A stretch of DNA of 11,858 bases from Xanthoparmelia taractica (taxonomy: Eukaryota; Ascomycota; Lecanoromycetes; Lecanorales; Parmeliaceae): positions 1 to 11,858 of the forward strand of contig JANQBS010000600.1 of the NCBI GenBank assembly GCA_033085395.1, given 5' to 3'. The notes under the pieces are model-generated. The model ran no database searches, was not told the origin of the DNA, and was given only the letters and a program-made list of their open reading frames with translations. This document shows positions 1-8,280 of the stretch, one piece after another (position 1 is the stretch's first letter; the number at the start of each line of letters is the position of its first letter). The position numbers and the translations under genes were made by a program.

Positions 1-94
1 AATTATTCGCGATATCGATAAAAGATATCGATCGAGAAATAGTATATAACGCTAAGTCTAGAGCGGAAGAAATTAGTCTTTCTTTAGTAGAGAT

Positions 95-1445
95 TATTAT
101 TTAAAACCTATATAACGTTAAGAAGTAACTTTCTTCTAAGTATTATAAGTATTTAAATATTTTTAATCGTTTTAAGATCGATTAGCTTTCTTCGTATCGT
201 TCTTATAATTATAAAATCGAGTTTATCGTATATTTTTTTATAAGCTTTAAAAGATTAAAGAGTATTTAATAAATAATTTATTTAAAAACTTTATCACTTC
301 TAGTAAGACTTTTTATTCGTTATTAATTCTATTTATTCTAAAGATTAACGATAATTTTTATTTCTATATAAACTATCGGAAATTAAATATTATAACAAAA
401 TATAATCGATATTTATTTTCTCTAATAGAGGAAGTTATTAATAAAATTAAGAAATATTAATATCTCACTCGTCTAGATATTATCGTCGTATTTAATATGC
501 TACGAATAAACCTCGATAATAAGAATTATACGATCTTTATTATAGTTCTCGAAGTCTATAAATATTAAGTATTACTCTTTAAACTAATAAATAAATCGAG
601 CACTTTTCAATAATATATTAATAATATTCTATTCGATTTTCTAAACGATTTCTATTAAGTCTATTTAAATAATATTCTTATCTATAGTTAAACGAAGACG
701 AAATATTAAAAGCACGTTAAATAAGTTCTTTAACGTCTATAAGAGACTAGTTTATAGACTAATATTAAGAAATACGAATTCGATATAAAAGAAATCGTGT
801 TTCTAGATATTATTATATTAGAAACTAATCTACGAATAAACTCTCGCAAGATCGAAGTTATATTTAATTAAAGTATCTCTACGAATTTAAAAGAGATTTA
901 AGACTTTATAAAATTCGTAAACTTTTATCGATACTTTATTTATAAGTTTTTCAAATTAATTAAATTTCTAATTAATCTTATAAAAAAGAATATTTTCTTT
1001 ATTTAGAATAAAGTCTACGTTAAATCGTTTAAAGATCTTAAAAAGCGTATAATTATTATCTTAGTTCTACGTTATTTTAATTTTAAATATTAAATTATTC
1101 TTAAAATTAATTCTTTTAATTATATACTAAAAGAGATCTTATCTTAATATAATAACAATAAAGTTTTATATTCGATAATATTCTATAGCAAGAGTATAAT
1201 TTCAGCGAAATATAATTATTATATTTATAATAAGAAGTTATTAATAATTATTTAATATTTCGAATATTAACGATTAAAATTAAAATATATTAAGTTATTT
1301 ATTTAAGTGTTTACTAATTATTAGATCTTAAAAATCTTTATAAAAAATAAAAAGCTTACGCGCCGTTAAATTCGCTATCTAGATATTCTATCTAAATTTA
1401 ACTTTTAGATTCTCTTTCGTGCTAAAATAGCTAATAATAAGATCA
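95..1445 (+). pseudogene. pol: Ty3/gypsy reverse transcriptase and RNase H (RIPped)
   Basis: In broken frames this encodes the polymerase part of the element. Near 360-440 a stretch reads NYRKLNIITKYNRY, matching the conserved RT segment around the expected V-D-Y-R-x-L-N. About 470-500 reads LTRLDI, the first catalytic Asp region. The second catalytic motif at 662-673 reads YLNN where Y-x-D-D is expected, so both Asp codons are lost. Around 780-1250 the connection and RNase H follow, including recognisable FLDIIIL and KKLLIII segments. From about 1250 to 1445 comes a KKLTRR...SKFNF stretch typical of the RNase H C-terminus. There are many TAA and TAG codons. In the intact family this enzyme copies the element RNA into DNA in cytoplasmic particles. 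This copy is inactive. Confidence 0.82.
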
Positions 1446-1619
1446 ACGTCTTAATAAGAATATTATTATCTATCTCAGCGAACGATGCTAATAAAAGAAG
1501 TTAATATTAATATTAAACGATTCTTATCTCGAATCGCGTTAAATTCAAGTTATAGAGATCGAAGAAAATCTATTCTAACGAATTCATGAGATTAATTAAG
1601 AGGATTTTACATATAACGA

Positions 1620-2420
1620 ATTTCGTGAAGCAATAAGTTATAATTAGATTAAACTTTATAATCACACGCTAAATAGATATCGTATTATTAATAAAGCACT
1701 CTTTAAGAATAAATTATTATAAGTCTTAATCGAGTTTTATACGAAGCTATTAAAGAAGATTTATAATTAATCTTCTAGCGATTACCTAGAAATATAAAGA
1801 ACGATTAACTTACTTCTACGTTATTACTATTAATCTAACTACGTCAAAACGATTAAATAATATATTCGTAACTATTATCACTATTAACGTAGTAAAGCCT
1901 TACGAGATAAAATAAATAAACTATTAATATCACTCCCTATTCCCTAAGGCCGTTAATAAGACATTTCTATAAATTTTATTATCGATCTACTCTTATTAGA
2001 CGATTTTAACGTTATCTATATTCTTATATATTATCTTATAAAGAAACGTTACTATATATCGTATCACTAAGAAGATAACGATTATTTATTCGAGAAACTT
2101 ATTTAAATTCTTATATAAAATCTCTTTCGATTACACGAATTACTATAATTTCTTATATTAGATAGAGGTATATAATTCATATCTACGCTCTAGAAAAGCC
2201 TCTATAAGCGACTACGTATTAAGATTAACTTATTTATTATCTATTATTTCGAAACGAACGATTAGATCGAGAGAGCTAATTAAAATATAAAGCGAGACTT
2301 TCGTATCTATTATAATTACTTATAAGACGATTAAGTTAAATAAATTCCTATAATAAAATTTAGTAATAATAATAATATCTTATTCGCTATATCTCTTACT
2401 TTCTTCTACTTTAATTAAGA
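1620..2420 (+). pseudogene. pol: Ty3/gypsy integrase (RIPped)
   Basis: This is the DDE integrase that inserts the cDNA copy. The N-terminal H2C2 zinc-binding region is recognisable near 1750-1900, but its CxxC pair has become Tyr codons, giving NYYHY just before a stop and then RSKA (about 1868-1900). The catalytic core follows. The first acidic residue lies in SINFI and is Asn (codon 1972-1974) instead of Asp. The second Asp is kept in DRG (2161-2169). The Glu region reads FETND, stop, IERAN (2248-2280), with the Glu codon GAG at 2269-2271 intact. Domain order and spacing agree with the family. Zinc binding and the first catalytic Asp are lost, so this copy is dead. Confidence 0.82.
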
Positions 2421-3030
2421 TTTTTATTCCCGTATATTCTTCGATCGAGATTATACTTTCTACGAGATTATACGCGAACGTTTATAAGTCTTAAGAATAG
2501 AAGATATTATGATTAGAATAAAGAAGATTCTAAAATTTGAACGATTATAATTAAAAAGAATACGTAGAGTTATAAAGATATAGATAAATAAATATCGTAA
2601 AAAGATTACTTACGATGTAAGCGACTAAGTCTAATTATCGTTTAAAAATATTAGAATCGAACGCTTCTATAAGAATCTCGAAGATAAATAACTCGATTTA
2701 TATAGAATTCTTAAGCGAGTCGATATCTTATATCGTTTAGAACTCTCTTATAATATAAGAATTTATCTAGTCTTTAGCTTCAAGATACTTAAATCTACGA
2801 CTATAAACTCTCTATCGAGATAGAAATATAATTTTTTTAGATCTATAATAGTTAACGAGAAAGAGTTATAAGACGTAAATAATATATTAAACCCTAGGCG
2901 TTATTACGAGCGATTTTAATATAAAATTAAATAAATTAATCTAAATAGAGATAATAACTAATATTATATAAATTAAGATAAGTTCGAACACTCTAAAAAA
3001 GTAATAAATAAATTTTATAAATAATATTTT
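2420..3030 (+). pseudogene. pol: Integrase C-terminal region and chromodomain (RIPped)
   Basis: Downstream of the integrase core, and in the same frame, the translation shows the GPY/F-like C-terminal region: SFKNIR at about 2638-2655, YRLELSYNIRIYLVF around 2730-2775, and SFKILK just after. A chromodomain-like segment starts about 2851 with an acidic stretch (VNEKEL), then NNILNPRRYYERF, YKIK and the aromatic spacing of the fold. In chromoviruses this domain guides integration toward modified histones. Stop codons are frequent, and several expected Trp codons have become TAA or TAG. The chromodomain places the element among chromoviruses rather than other Ty3/gypsy lineages. Confidence 0.75.
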
Positions 3031-3264
3031 AATAAATCGCGCTAGGCCCAATAGAGAATTAGACTACGATTAATTTTTATTTATTATTTAGATCTATTCG
3101 CCAGCATTACGATAGATTTAGCGGAGAAGCCCAACCCGATTAAGCTTCGAATAAATCGAAATATCTCACACCTCGTCTCTATATCAATATACGTTTCTTT
3201 TAGATATTCTAAATCGTTTCTATATATAAATATTACTCTTTTATAACGCTAAGACATCGCTAAT

Positions 3265-3288
3265 CGAGGGGGAAGATAATATTACGAG
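3265..3288 (+). other. Probable polypurine tract of the retrotransposon
   Basis: A purine-rich run beginning GAGGGGGAAGATAAT lies in otherwise mutated AT-rich DNA, directly upstream of a TGTAACG sequence that looks like an LTR start. LTR elements prime plus-strand synthesis from such a tract immediately 5' of the 3' LTR. The position, about 235-260 bp after the chromodomain end, fits. Confidence 0.5.
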
Positions 3289-3530
3289 TGTAACGATCAC
3301 ATAGACCTACAACATCAAGTCGACTTACCTTCTCAATCGAAACTAGCCTCTATAGACCTTAGCGTCCCTTATAGATATTTCTTTCTAAATAGATAGTTCC
3401 TCCTTAGACTTAATTTATTCGTTATACACCACTATTAACTTAATCTAATTGTAGTTCTAATACTTCTAACTAAGCGAGAGTTAGAGAATATTCAATAGAC
3501 TATAGTAATTCTAGTAGCTCGTAAAGTAGA
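3289..3530 (+). repeat. Probable 3' LTR, start defined, end uncertain
   Basis: The sequence starts TGTAACGATCAC right after the purine tract. TG is the standard LTR start. The segment keeps more CA and GG than the pol region but still shows RIP-type TA enrichment. No matching CA end, 5' LTR partner or target duplication is visible because the 5' side is outside the window, so the right limit is a guess. Confidence 0.42.
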
Positions 3531-3830
3531 GTCTAATACGATAATTTAGAAGAAAGATATTATTTACTCTTATAAGGCCCGATCTAAGATTACTATATAT
3601 AAAGAAATAGAAGTTAAAAGAACTTAAAGGACTTTGAAGTGAGTAAATATTAAAGAGTTACGAGCATATAACGCATTTAGAAATAAGAAGATTAAGTAAT
3701 TTAAGGCTACTATAAGAAAGACTAAGAAGCTAATCAAGATTAGATTCAATAGAAAGACTGGAATAGGCCATTATAGTCCTTAATATATATGTATGTGAGT
3801 GGATAATTAGAATACTAAAAAAAATTCGTA
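3531..3830. other. RIPped tail sequence, possible second retroelement scrap
   Basis: About 300 bases of AT-rich sequence lie between the LTR and the balanced island. A + strand frame at 3610-3760 is very rich in Lys and Arg (for example FKATIRKTKK and NAFRNKKIK) with three stop codons at former Gln or Trp positions. The basic composition recalls the linker between endonuclease and reverse transcriptase in Tad1-like LINEs, but nothing diagnostic is present. RIP-type bias fades by about 3790-3830, which marks the compartment boundary. Confidence 0.3.
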
Positions 3831-3964
3831 TTGGGGTGGCATTTGCACTGGGATGGCCCTTACTAAGTGTAGCGTGTTCCCATACGATTAGACTCCACCT
3901 TGAGCTGAGCGACTCCATTTAGGGCAGAGGCGCCCTGTTTGGTGATAGCTCTAGGAATCAGATC

Positions 3965-4025
3965 CTACACCACCTCCTTCCTGCCAACATTTCTGACTTT
4001 TCGACGTCCTCCATCTGTTGAATCC
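3965..4025 (+). promoter_or_regulatory. Pyrimidine-rich tract upstream of the hydrolase gene
   Basis: A CT-rich stretch (CACCTCCTTCCTGCC, then TTTTCGACGTCCTCCATCTG) lies 55-115 bases before the ATG at 4078. Such tracts are common near transcription starts in filamentous ascomycetes. No clear TATA box is seen. The sequence from 3830 to 3965 shows no other recognisable element. Confidence 0.3.
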
Positions 4026-4077
4026 CTAAAATGGAACAGAAGACATGGGTATTGCTTGGTAAGGGACCTAAGTCCAC

Positions 4078-4815
4078 ATGGACCACTTGTCTTTGAGTAG
4101 AAACTCATCGCAAACGGCAGAGAACAACCCCGATGTAATGAACCAATTGGCAACGAAGTTGGGTCTATCGTCCGATCTCCAGTTCTATGACGTCTATTCC
4201 CTGGATGTACCCGAACTACTCGGACATATCCCCCGACCTGCCTTGGCTCTGCTGGTCATCATTCCACTTACACCAGCTTGGGATCGAAGTCGCAAGGCCG
4301 AAGACGCTGACAAAGAACCCTACACTGGCTCCGGCCCTGACGAGCCGGTCATCTGGTTCAAGCAGACCATCGGCCACGCCTGCGGCTCGATCGGTCTGCT
4401 CCATAGTGTGATCAACGGTCCGGCCGTCGACTTTATCAAGCGTGATTCCGATCTCGCAGCGATACGAAGCCTCGCCATACCGCTGGATATGACCAAACGC
4501 GCCGAAATGCTGAACAACAGCGAGCCATTCGAACTTGCTCACAAGTCGGTCGAGCAGGCCGGCGACAGCGCTGCGGATCTAACGGGTGAGTGTGAGGGTG
4601 GGCATTTTGTGAGTTTTGTCAAGAGCGGTGGGAAGCTCTGGGAACTTGAAGGGTCGAGGATGGGTCCTCTGGAGAGAGGAAGTCTTGCTGACGACGAGGA
4701 CGTTCTCAGTCCGCGAGCGCTTGACATGGGCATCAAGAGGATCATCAAGTTGAACGCGCAAGGAGGAGGAGAGGACCTTCTTTTTAGCTGCATTGCTTTG
4801 GCTCGCAGGTCTTAG
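4078..4815 (+). CDS. Ubiquitin carboxyl-terminal hydrolase, UCH-L3/Yuh1 type
   Basis: A cysteine protease (peptidase C12) that cleaves small adducts from the C-terminus of ubiquitin in the cytosol and nucleus. At 245 codons with no intron it matches the usual single-domain length. Visible landmarks are ENNPDVMNQL near residues 15-24, FYDVYSLD at 36-43, IPRPALALL at 51-59 and GSGPDEPVIWFKQ at 84-96. The oxyanion Gln is Gln96 and the nucleophile is Cys102 in IGHACGSIGLLH. The region 145-172 is the probable crossover loop. His176 lies in GHFVSFVK. The expected catalytic Asp position in LWELEGSR is Glu191. The ATG at 4078 is chosen because TAA lies just upstream in frame (4069-4071). Base composition is balanced, with no stop codons, unlike its neighbours, so the gene appears maintained. 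Activity is uncertain because of Glu191. Confidence 0.93.
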   Translation: MDHLSLSRNSSQTAENNPDVMNQLATKLGLSSDLQFYDVYSLDVPELLGHIPRPALALLVIIPLTPAWDRSRKAEDADKEPYTGSGPDEPVIWFKQTIGHACGSIGLLHSVINGPAVDFIKRDSDLAAIRSLAIPLDMTKRAEMLNNSEPFELAHKSVEQAGDSAADLTGECEGGHFVSFVKSGGKLWELEGSRMGPLERGSLADDEDVLSPRALDMGIKRIIKLNAQGGGEDLLFSCIALARRS

Positions 4816-5099
4816 GCTCTGACTGGGAATCGGCACACACGCATTACGGATATACTATGCTGTATTCGGAGCATCTAATGAGATTCGAGAAGACATTATC
4901 TTGCTCCCTAGATCTACACGAGACAAGAACGGACACTCGAATCTCTCGGTGTTATAGCACGAGAGAAACGGGCTGTACTAACATGGCTGCAAGATTCCCA
5001 GAGAGGAATATCGAACCTTTGCAGTTGCGCAGAATAGGCAGACGTGTTATGTAGAAGTTCTGACCGTGGACAGGTTGCTTTAGTCCTCTAGCCTACGAC
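4816..5099. other. Intergenic, probable 3' region of the hydrolase gene
   Basis: No coding similarity was recognised. A 65-codon open frame at 4857-5054 on the + strand has no family features and looks like chance. The sequence is base-balanced without strong RIP bias. It probably contains the 3' UTR of the hydrolase, although no confident polyadenylation signal was seen. Confidence 0.4.
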
Positions 5100-5385
5100 T
5101 GTGCGTGTACTGGCCCTCTAGAAACATCTCAACAATCTTGTCGTGCCTTTCTGAAGAAGCAGCCTGTAAAGCAGTGCTATAGCATTTGCTTTACACATTA
5201 GCATTTGCACCCTTAGTTAGGAGCATCTCGACGATCTTATCGTGCCCTTCTAATGAAGAAGTCTGCAGAGCATCAGCATCGGATCTATAGCATCTGCTCG
5301 GCACTTTAACAGTTGCATCATAAGCTAGAAGCATCTCTACAATCATATCGTGTCCTTTAGAAGAAGCAGCCTAACAAGAATCGGG
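5100..5385 (-). pseudogene. Ankyrin-repeat gene remnant (about three repeats)
   Basis: Read on the - strand from 5385 to 5100 the translation shows three successive ankyrin units. Each has a GHD-x-IVEMLL core preceded by a short AASS or TSSLE helix: KGHDMIVEMLLAYDA, EGHDKIVEMLLTKGANANV and ERHDKIVEMFLEGQ. Spacing is about 35-37 residues. Two nonsense codons interrupt it, TAG (5371-5373) and TAA (5191-5193), both at places where Gln is expected, consistent with C-to-T change. No start codon or N-terminal domain is present, and past the third repeat the similarity stops. In fungi such repeats often form the C-terminal sensor of STAND/NLR-type proteins or large ankyrin proteins. The parent cannot be told. 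It is a fragment, not an expressed gene. Confidence 0.75.
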
Positions 5386-5742
5386 TGAAGGGATTAAGTC
5401 TGTTCCCATTTGCCACGCTACCCAATGTGCACCAGCCCGCCCGAGTAAATCCCCTTTTGCATCCTTCTATCAAAGGGAATAAGGTCGTCGCGTACCTTAT
5501 TTCCGCCCCTAGATCGACAGGATTATGCAATAGACTACGGCAAATCCAACCGTATGCTTAGATTCTCGGTGCGACCACGACTTCCTGCGATGCAGGCGTC
5601 GATATTGTCGTCGATGAGGTTTTGGTGAGGCGGGCGCGTGCAAGTAGCGAACGCCACTATCACTACGACATCACATCGTGTACCCATTCAGAGACCAGGG
5701 GGGACGCCGGCAGTAAATTGCGGATCAATTATGCGGGGAGTT
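5386..5742. other. Intergenic between ankyrin remnant and OrsD-like promoter
   Basis: Balanced composition and no recognisable gene. A 69-codon + strand frame at 5622-5831 runs into the purine tract and TATA box and has low-complexity Arg/Glu-rich residues, so it is treated as spurious. No repeat or RNA gene was recognised. Confidence 0.4.
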
Positions 5743-5820
5743 GGGCGGGGGAAAGAGCAAGAAGAAGGTTTCGAGAGACGGAAAAAAAAGAGACAGCGAG
5801 CGCGCGAGTGAGAAAAGGGG
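5743..5820 (+). promoter_or_regulatory. Purine (GA)-rich promoter tract
   Basis: About 78 bases consisting almost wholly of G and A on the + strand, including GGGGGAAAGAGCAAGAAGAA and a run of eight A, ends directly at the TATA box. GA/CT tracts are common nucleosome-depleted promoter elements in fungi. Its placement supports a promoter for the downstream ORF. Confidence 0.45.
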
Positions 5821-5830
5821 TATATAAATA
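5821..5830 (+). promoter_or_regulatory. TATA box (TATATAAATA)
   Basis: A near-consensus TATA element lies 69 bases before the ATG at 5899. It is followed by a short leader with a pyrimidine stretch (GTCTTCCTACTATTTCACTAC) just before the start codon, which sits in a good context (GAGCCATGG). The combination with the GA tract suggests a genuine promoter. Confidence 0.55.
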
Positions 5831-5898
5831 AAGTTCGCACAGGAGGCAACAAGGAAGGTTAAGAAAAGCGTAGTCTTCCTACTATTTCACTACGAGCC

Positions 5899-6357
5899 AT
5901 GGACCACTTCAACGCCATTTTAATCCTTGTCCCAAGGTGCCGTCTTGCGGTTTGCAGGGAGTGTAGTATATGGTTGGTGAAAGCTCGCTTCAAGACACAT
6001 CTCAACGCCCATCATAAATATTTATCCGTAGCGACACGCAAGGCTGTCGTCAAGGCCGCGAAAGACATAGAGGAGTTAGCAGAGGGCGAAGAAGACATAG
6101 TATACCCCGCCCCCGAATCAGAATCGGTGCCGGGTTTAGCGGTGCGGCGCGACGGATGGATATGTATCGCGAGTACAATTGCCACTTCATCCTTTTTCGC
6201 GATTGATATTTTTGGAGGCCTCCACCAAGGGACTGTGCAGAATGCAAAGACTTCCTCTAAAGGCACGACTGGGGCAACAAGCCTATCTATCTTCTTCTTA
6301 TTACGGTGGAGTGGAGAAAGCCACTTGCTATTTCTTGGTGGTATGCCAGTGTGGTGA
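5899..6357 (+). CDS. OrsD-like (PF12013-type) zinc-binding protein, N-terminal part, probably frameshifted
   Basis: The first 95 residues fit the fungal family named after the orsellinic acid cluster protein OrsD, whose function is unknown. There is a hydrophobic start (FNAILIL), a zinc-binding CRECSIWL, a helix ending in HLNAHHK, a basic and acidic helical linker, and VPGLAVRRDGWIC at about residues 77-89. The family normally continues with a second Cys/His module after this Trp-x-Cys. Here the frame runs into low-similarity residues and ends at 6357. A candidate continuation (YNCHFILFRD) is in another frame from about 6170 and soon meets TGA and TAA, so an indel near 6155-6170 probably broke the gene. 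The start at 5899 follows a TATA box. Family members are often multicopy in fungal genomes. It could still express a 152-residue truncated protein. Confidence 0.6.
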   Translation: MDHFNAILILVPRCRLAVCRECSIWLVKARFKTHLNAHHKYLSVATRKAVVKAAKDIEELAEGEEDIVYPAPESESVPGLAVRRDGWICIASTIATSSFFAIDIFGGLHQGTVQNAKTSSKGTTGATSLSIFFLLRWSGESHLLFLGGMPVW

Positions 6358-6490
6358 CGGACCCTTAGGATCTTCTTATAGATCGGTGAGCCCTTGATCC
6401 TTGTGACTGTGTTATAGACGGTTTTCCTAGCCAGTCGTCCAGCAAACCCTATCCGTATCCTTATGAGAGCATGATTCTCCACTCTGCAGC

Positions 6491-7153
6491 TTGTTCACAG
6501 TCCAATTCACCCAAGATCAGTGCTCTGATTCATTCGCCAGCCAAAGATCTGGACTGTGTGAACGTCCAATATCAGCTTCGAGCAACGAAACTTTATCGCC
6601 GAGATGTTCGCACGTGGTCCACACAGGAAAAGCCGCAATCGCGACCGCTACCGCAGCCGGAAGTAGAATTGATGCCCATTGTTCTCAGTCGGAGACGAGC
6701 TCTGCGCTCACCGTCTGTGCTCCGCTTTTGCCGAATGCGCTTACTCAGTCTATTGACCGTCATGAGGGAAATATAAGCTCCAGCACTTCACGCGTGTCCC
6801 TTGCAAAAGGTCAGCCAATCTGGTGCCAAATATCTGCTACTGGCCCCTCCTTCGAAGTGAGAACACCATGCGTCCATCTCACGATAACCAAAGATGAAAT
6901 CATCCGAAATGAGCTTGGCCCTGACTGGGATCACTATTGGGTCATCTTGGAATACCTTTTAGACCATTCCGTCCAAGATGGCCAAAATGTCCCTGTTGTG
7001 GATCTCTTGAGTATTGCGGGTGGGCGCAACATGATATTGGATTATGGTAGTAGCGAGAAGCCAAAAGAGTTGCGTGTGTATAGTAAAGACGACGTCATTT
7101 CTGTCATATATACTTTGCAGAAGCCGGTGAACGGGTTGGAATATAGAACTTGA
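6491..7153 (+). CDS. Hypothetical protein, unrecognised (220 codons)
   Basis: I do not recognise a family. Residues 1-110 are rich in Ser, Thr, Ala and Gln and look disordered. Residues 115-215 look folded, with alternating hydrophobic strands and helices (VRTPCVHLTI, DHYWVILEYLLDH, VPVVDLLSIAGG, LRVYSKDDVISVIYTL). No signal peptide or membrane helix is seen. Length, balanced codon use and absence of stops support coding in the C-terminal half. The N-terminal half overlaps a 101-codon frame (6471-6776), so the true start may lie further in or on an upstream exon. It may be the surviving piece of a larger gene, since every neighbour on the right is broken. Promoter elements were not identified. 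Confidence 0.42.
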   Translation: MFTVQFTQDQCSDSFASQRSGLCERPISASSNETLSPRCSHVVHTGKAAIATATAAGSRIDAHCSQSETSSALTVCAPLLPNALTQSIDRHEGNISSSTSRVSLAKGQPIWCQISATGPSFEVRTPCVHLTITKDEIIRNELGPDWDHYWVILEYLLDHSVQDGQNVPVVDLLSIAGGRNMILDYGSSEKPKELRVYSKDDVISVIYTLQKPVNGLEYRT

Positions 7154-7336
7154 TTGTAAAGAACTTGCCCTTCCCGAGCCTGGACCTTACAGAATCCTCA
7201 ATTACTCTCCGCTGTTAGATGGCTCGTCGAAGAAGTTAAGATCCCTTCTGAACAAAGTCGTCAGGCAACTCTCATAGTTGGAGAGTAGCTTCCTCTCAGC
7301 TAAATACGGCGATCTATGCTTGGGCTTCCATCATGA
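7154..7336. other. Short intergenic or unresolved coding remnant
   Basis: No confident gene. One + strand frame from 7157 is open for about 38 codons (CKELALPEPGPYRILNYSPL, continuing SLLNKVVRQL) and then hits TAG. It is in a different frame from the downstream zinc-finger-like remnant. It could be an eroded upstream exon, but no motif supports this. Confidence 0.25.
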
Positions 7337-8062
7337 TGGAAAGATGTTCCTAAATTAAGCCTGAAGGGCATTCATCTCATGGACCGGAACCAATTTCTTG
7401 CTTGGAGAGAGAGGGCCGAAGACGGCACGAGCAATGATCTTGCTTTGAAGAAATCGAATTTCTTCGCTTCTTTGGAGGCTTTGGGAGGTAGAGTCTGCCC
7501 ATCACATTTCATCGAGGCCATGTAGGGCGACGCAAGGGGACCCAGGAAGCGCTGGGGCACATCCATATATGAGCCGATTTCTCTTCCATTACGTCCACAG
7601 CTGCTGGAGAAGTCGCGTGACATTCTGTCGCACTTTGTGGGGACGACAGCGCTCATTGATAGAGCGTGAATGGGTCATTCAAAGTGCCACGTCGAACATT
7701 GCGGAGGTGCCTTCGGCTGCCATGCATCCACTAATGACCTGCCACCACATCGTCGCAATCCCTTCGAAACATATGACATGTTTCTTTCAAGCTGACACGC
7801 AATGAGCATGCAATTGGAGGTTGATCTAATCCGTTCACCGGTAATTCAGCCAGTTGCAGCTGAAAAAGACTCCAATCACGTACGTTCGAAGATCATGGGT
7901 CACAAGTGGGGCAGGGGAGCAGGCCCGAACCACGTCCCTTCTCGCAGGAGGCACGGCTGGGCTCGAAAGTAGGAACTGGAGAAGCATGTGAAGCGTGATT
8001 GCGCGATACTCTGCAGGGGAAAGGATAACGTTGATGATCAGACTGAATGTTTCTCAGTATAG
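7337..8062 (+). pseudogene. Zinc-finger-like gene remnant with several nonsense codons
   Basis: One continuous + strand frame of about 240 codons is broken only by stops at 7523 (TAG), 7667 (TGA), 7793 (TGA), 7970 (TAG) and 8060 (TAG), with no frameshift. A first C2H2-like motif starts KCHVEHCGGAF and ends NDLPPHRRN. It has Cys codons at 7685 and 7700, a Phe at 7712, a Leu at 7739 and a His at 7748. A second motif tail reads ARK, stop, ELEKHVKRDC, with His at 7985 and Cys at 8000, like the C2HC end of fungal fingers. Upstream residues (MDRNQFLAWRERAEDG) are not recognised. The TAG and TGA codons can be explained by C-to-T change of CAG and CGA. The frame remains partly open to 8296. It is probably a dead DNA-binding or regulatory protein. 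Introns cannot be excluded. Confidence 0.45.
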
Positions 8063-8280
8063 GATTGTGTAGGGCCTGTTGATGAATACATAATGATCAA
8101 TTGGCTCGAAGCATGCTCATTCGAAAGAACATGTGACCCGTCTTGATCTGATGCGCAGCAAATAAGAACATTCCAAGCTGAAAGGGAAAAGGGTGAGCAC
8201 GATGATTATCTACACGATCCTGTTTGTTGTGTCCACGAGAGCCCAAGATGTGAGTTCCATGGAAGAGATTACGGAAGTGA

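Larger units (their letters stand above)
1..3530 (+). mobile_element. RIP-degraded Ty3/gypsy chromovirus LTR retrotransposon (5' part outside window)
   Basis: Read on the + strand through its stop codons, this block keeps the order reverse transcriptase, RNase H, integrase, chromodomain, then a probable 3' LTR. That order is diagnostic of chromodomain Ty3/gypsy elements, common in ascomycete genomes. Gag, most of the protease and the 5' LTR lie beyond the left edge. CA and TG dinucleotides are nearly absent (the first 120 bases have none) while TA is abundant and CG persists, as expected from repeat-induced point mutation of CpA. Many expected Gln codons read TAA or TAG, and several Asp and Cys codons read Asn and Tyr. 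The reading frame differs between the RT active site and the integrase, so indels exist as well. The element cannot be autonomous. The right boundary is approximate because no LTR end could be fixed. Confidence 0.85.

Noticed and set aside
4053..4095. Possible upstream exon: ATG at 4031 with a GTAAGG donor near 4058 and an AG acceptor near 4093
   Set aside because: The intron would be only about 40 bases and the exons do not join in the hydrolase frame. The ATG at 4078 gives a normal length protein.
3730..4153. Small - strand open frames of 62 codons each upstream of the hydrolase
   Set aside because: No protein features, and they cross the RIP boundary and promoter of the + strand gene. Treated as chance.
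4586..4615. GTGAGT inside the hydrolase as an intron donor
   Set aside because: The frame reads through without stops into the conserved HFVSFVK and LWELEG segments, so no intron is needed.
4216..4836. Several - strand and alternate-frame open frames inside the hydrolase gene
   Set aside because: They lie opposite or out of frame to a clearly conserved enzyme and show no family motifs, so they are shadows.
7372..7805. Open frames on both strands overlapping the zinc-finger-like remnant (7372-7656 - and 7569-7805 +)
   Set aside because: Low-complexity, Arg/Ser-rich translations with no recognisable pattern. The zinc-finger frame explains the region better.
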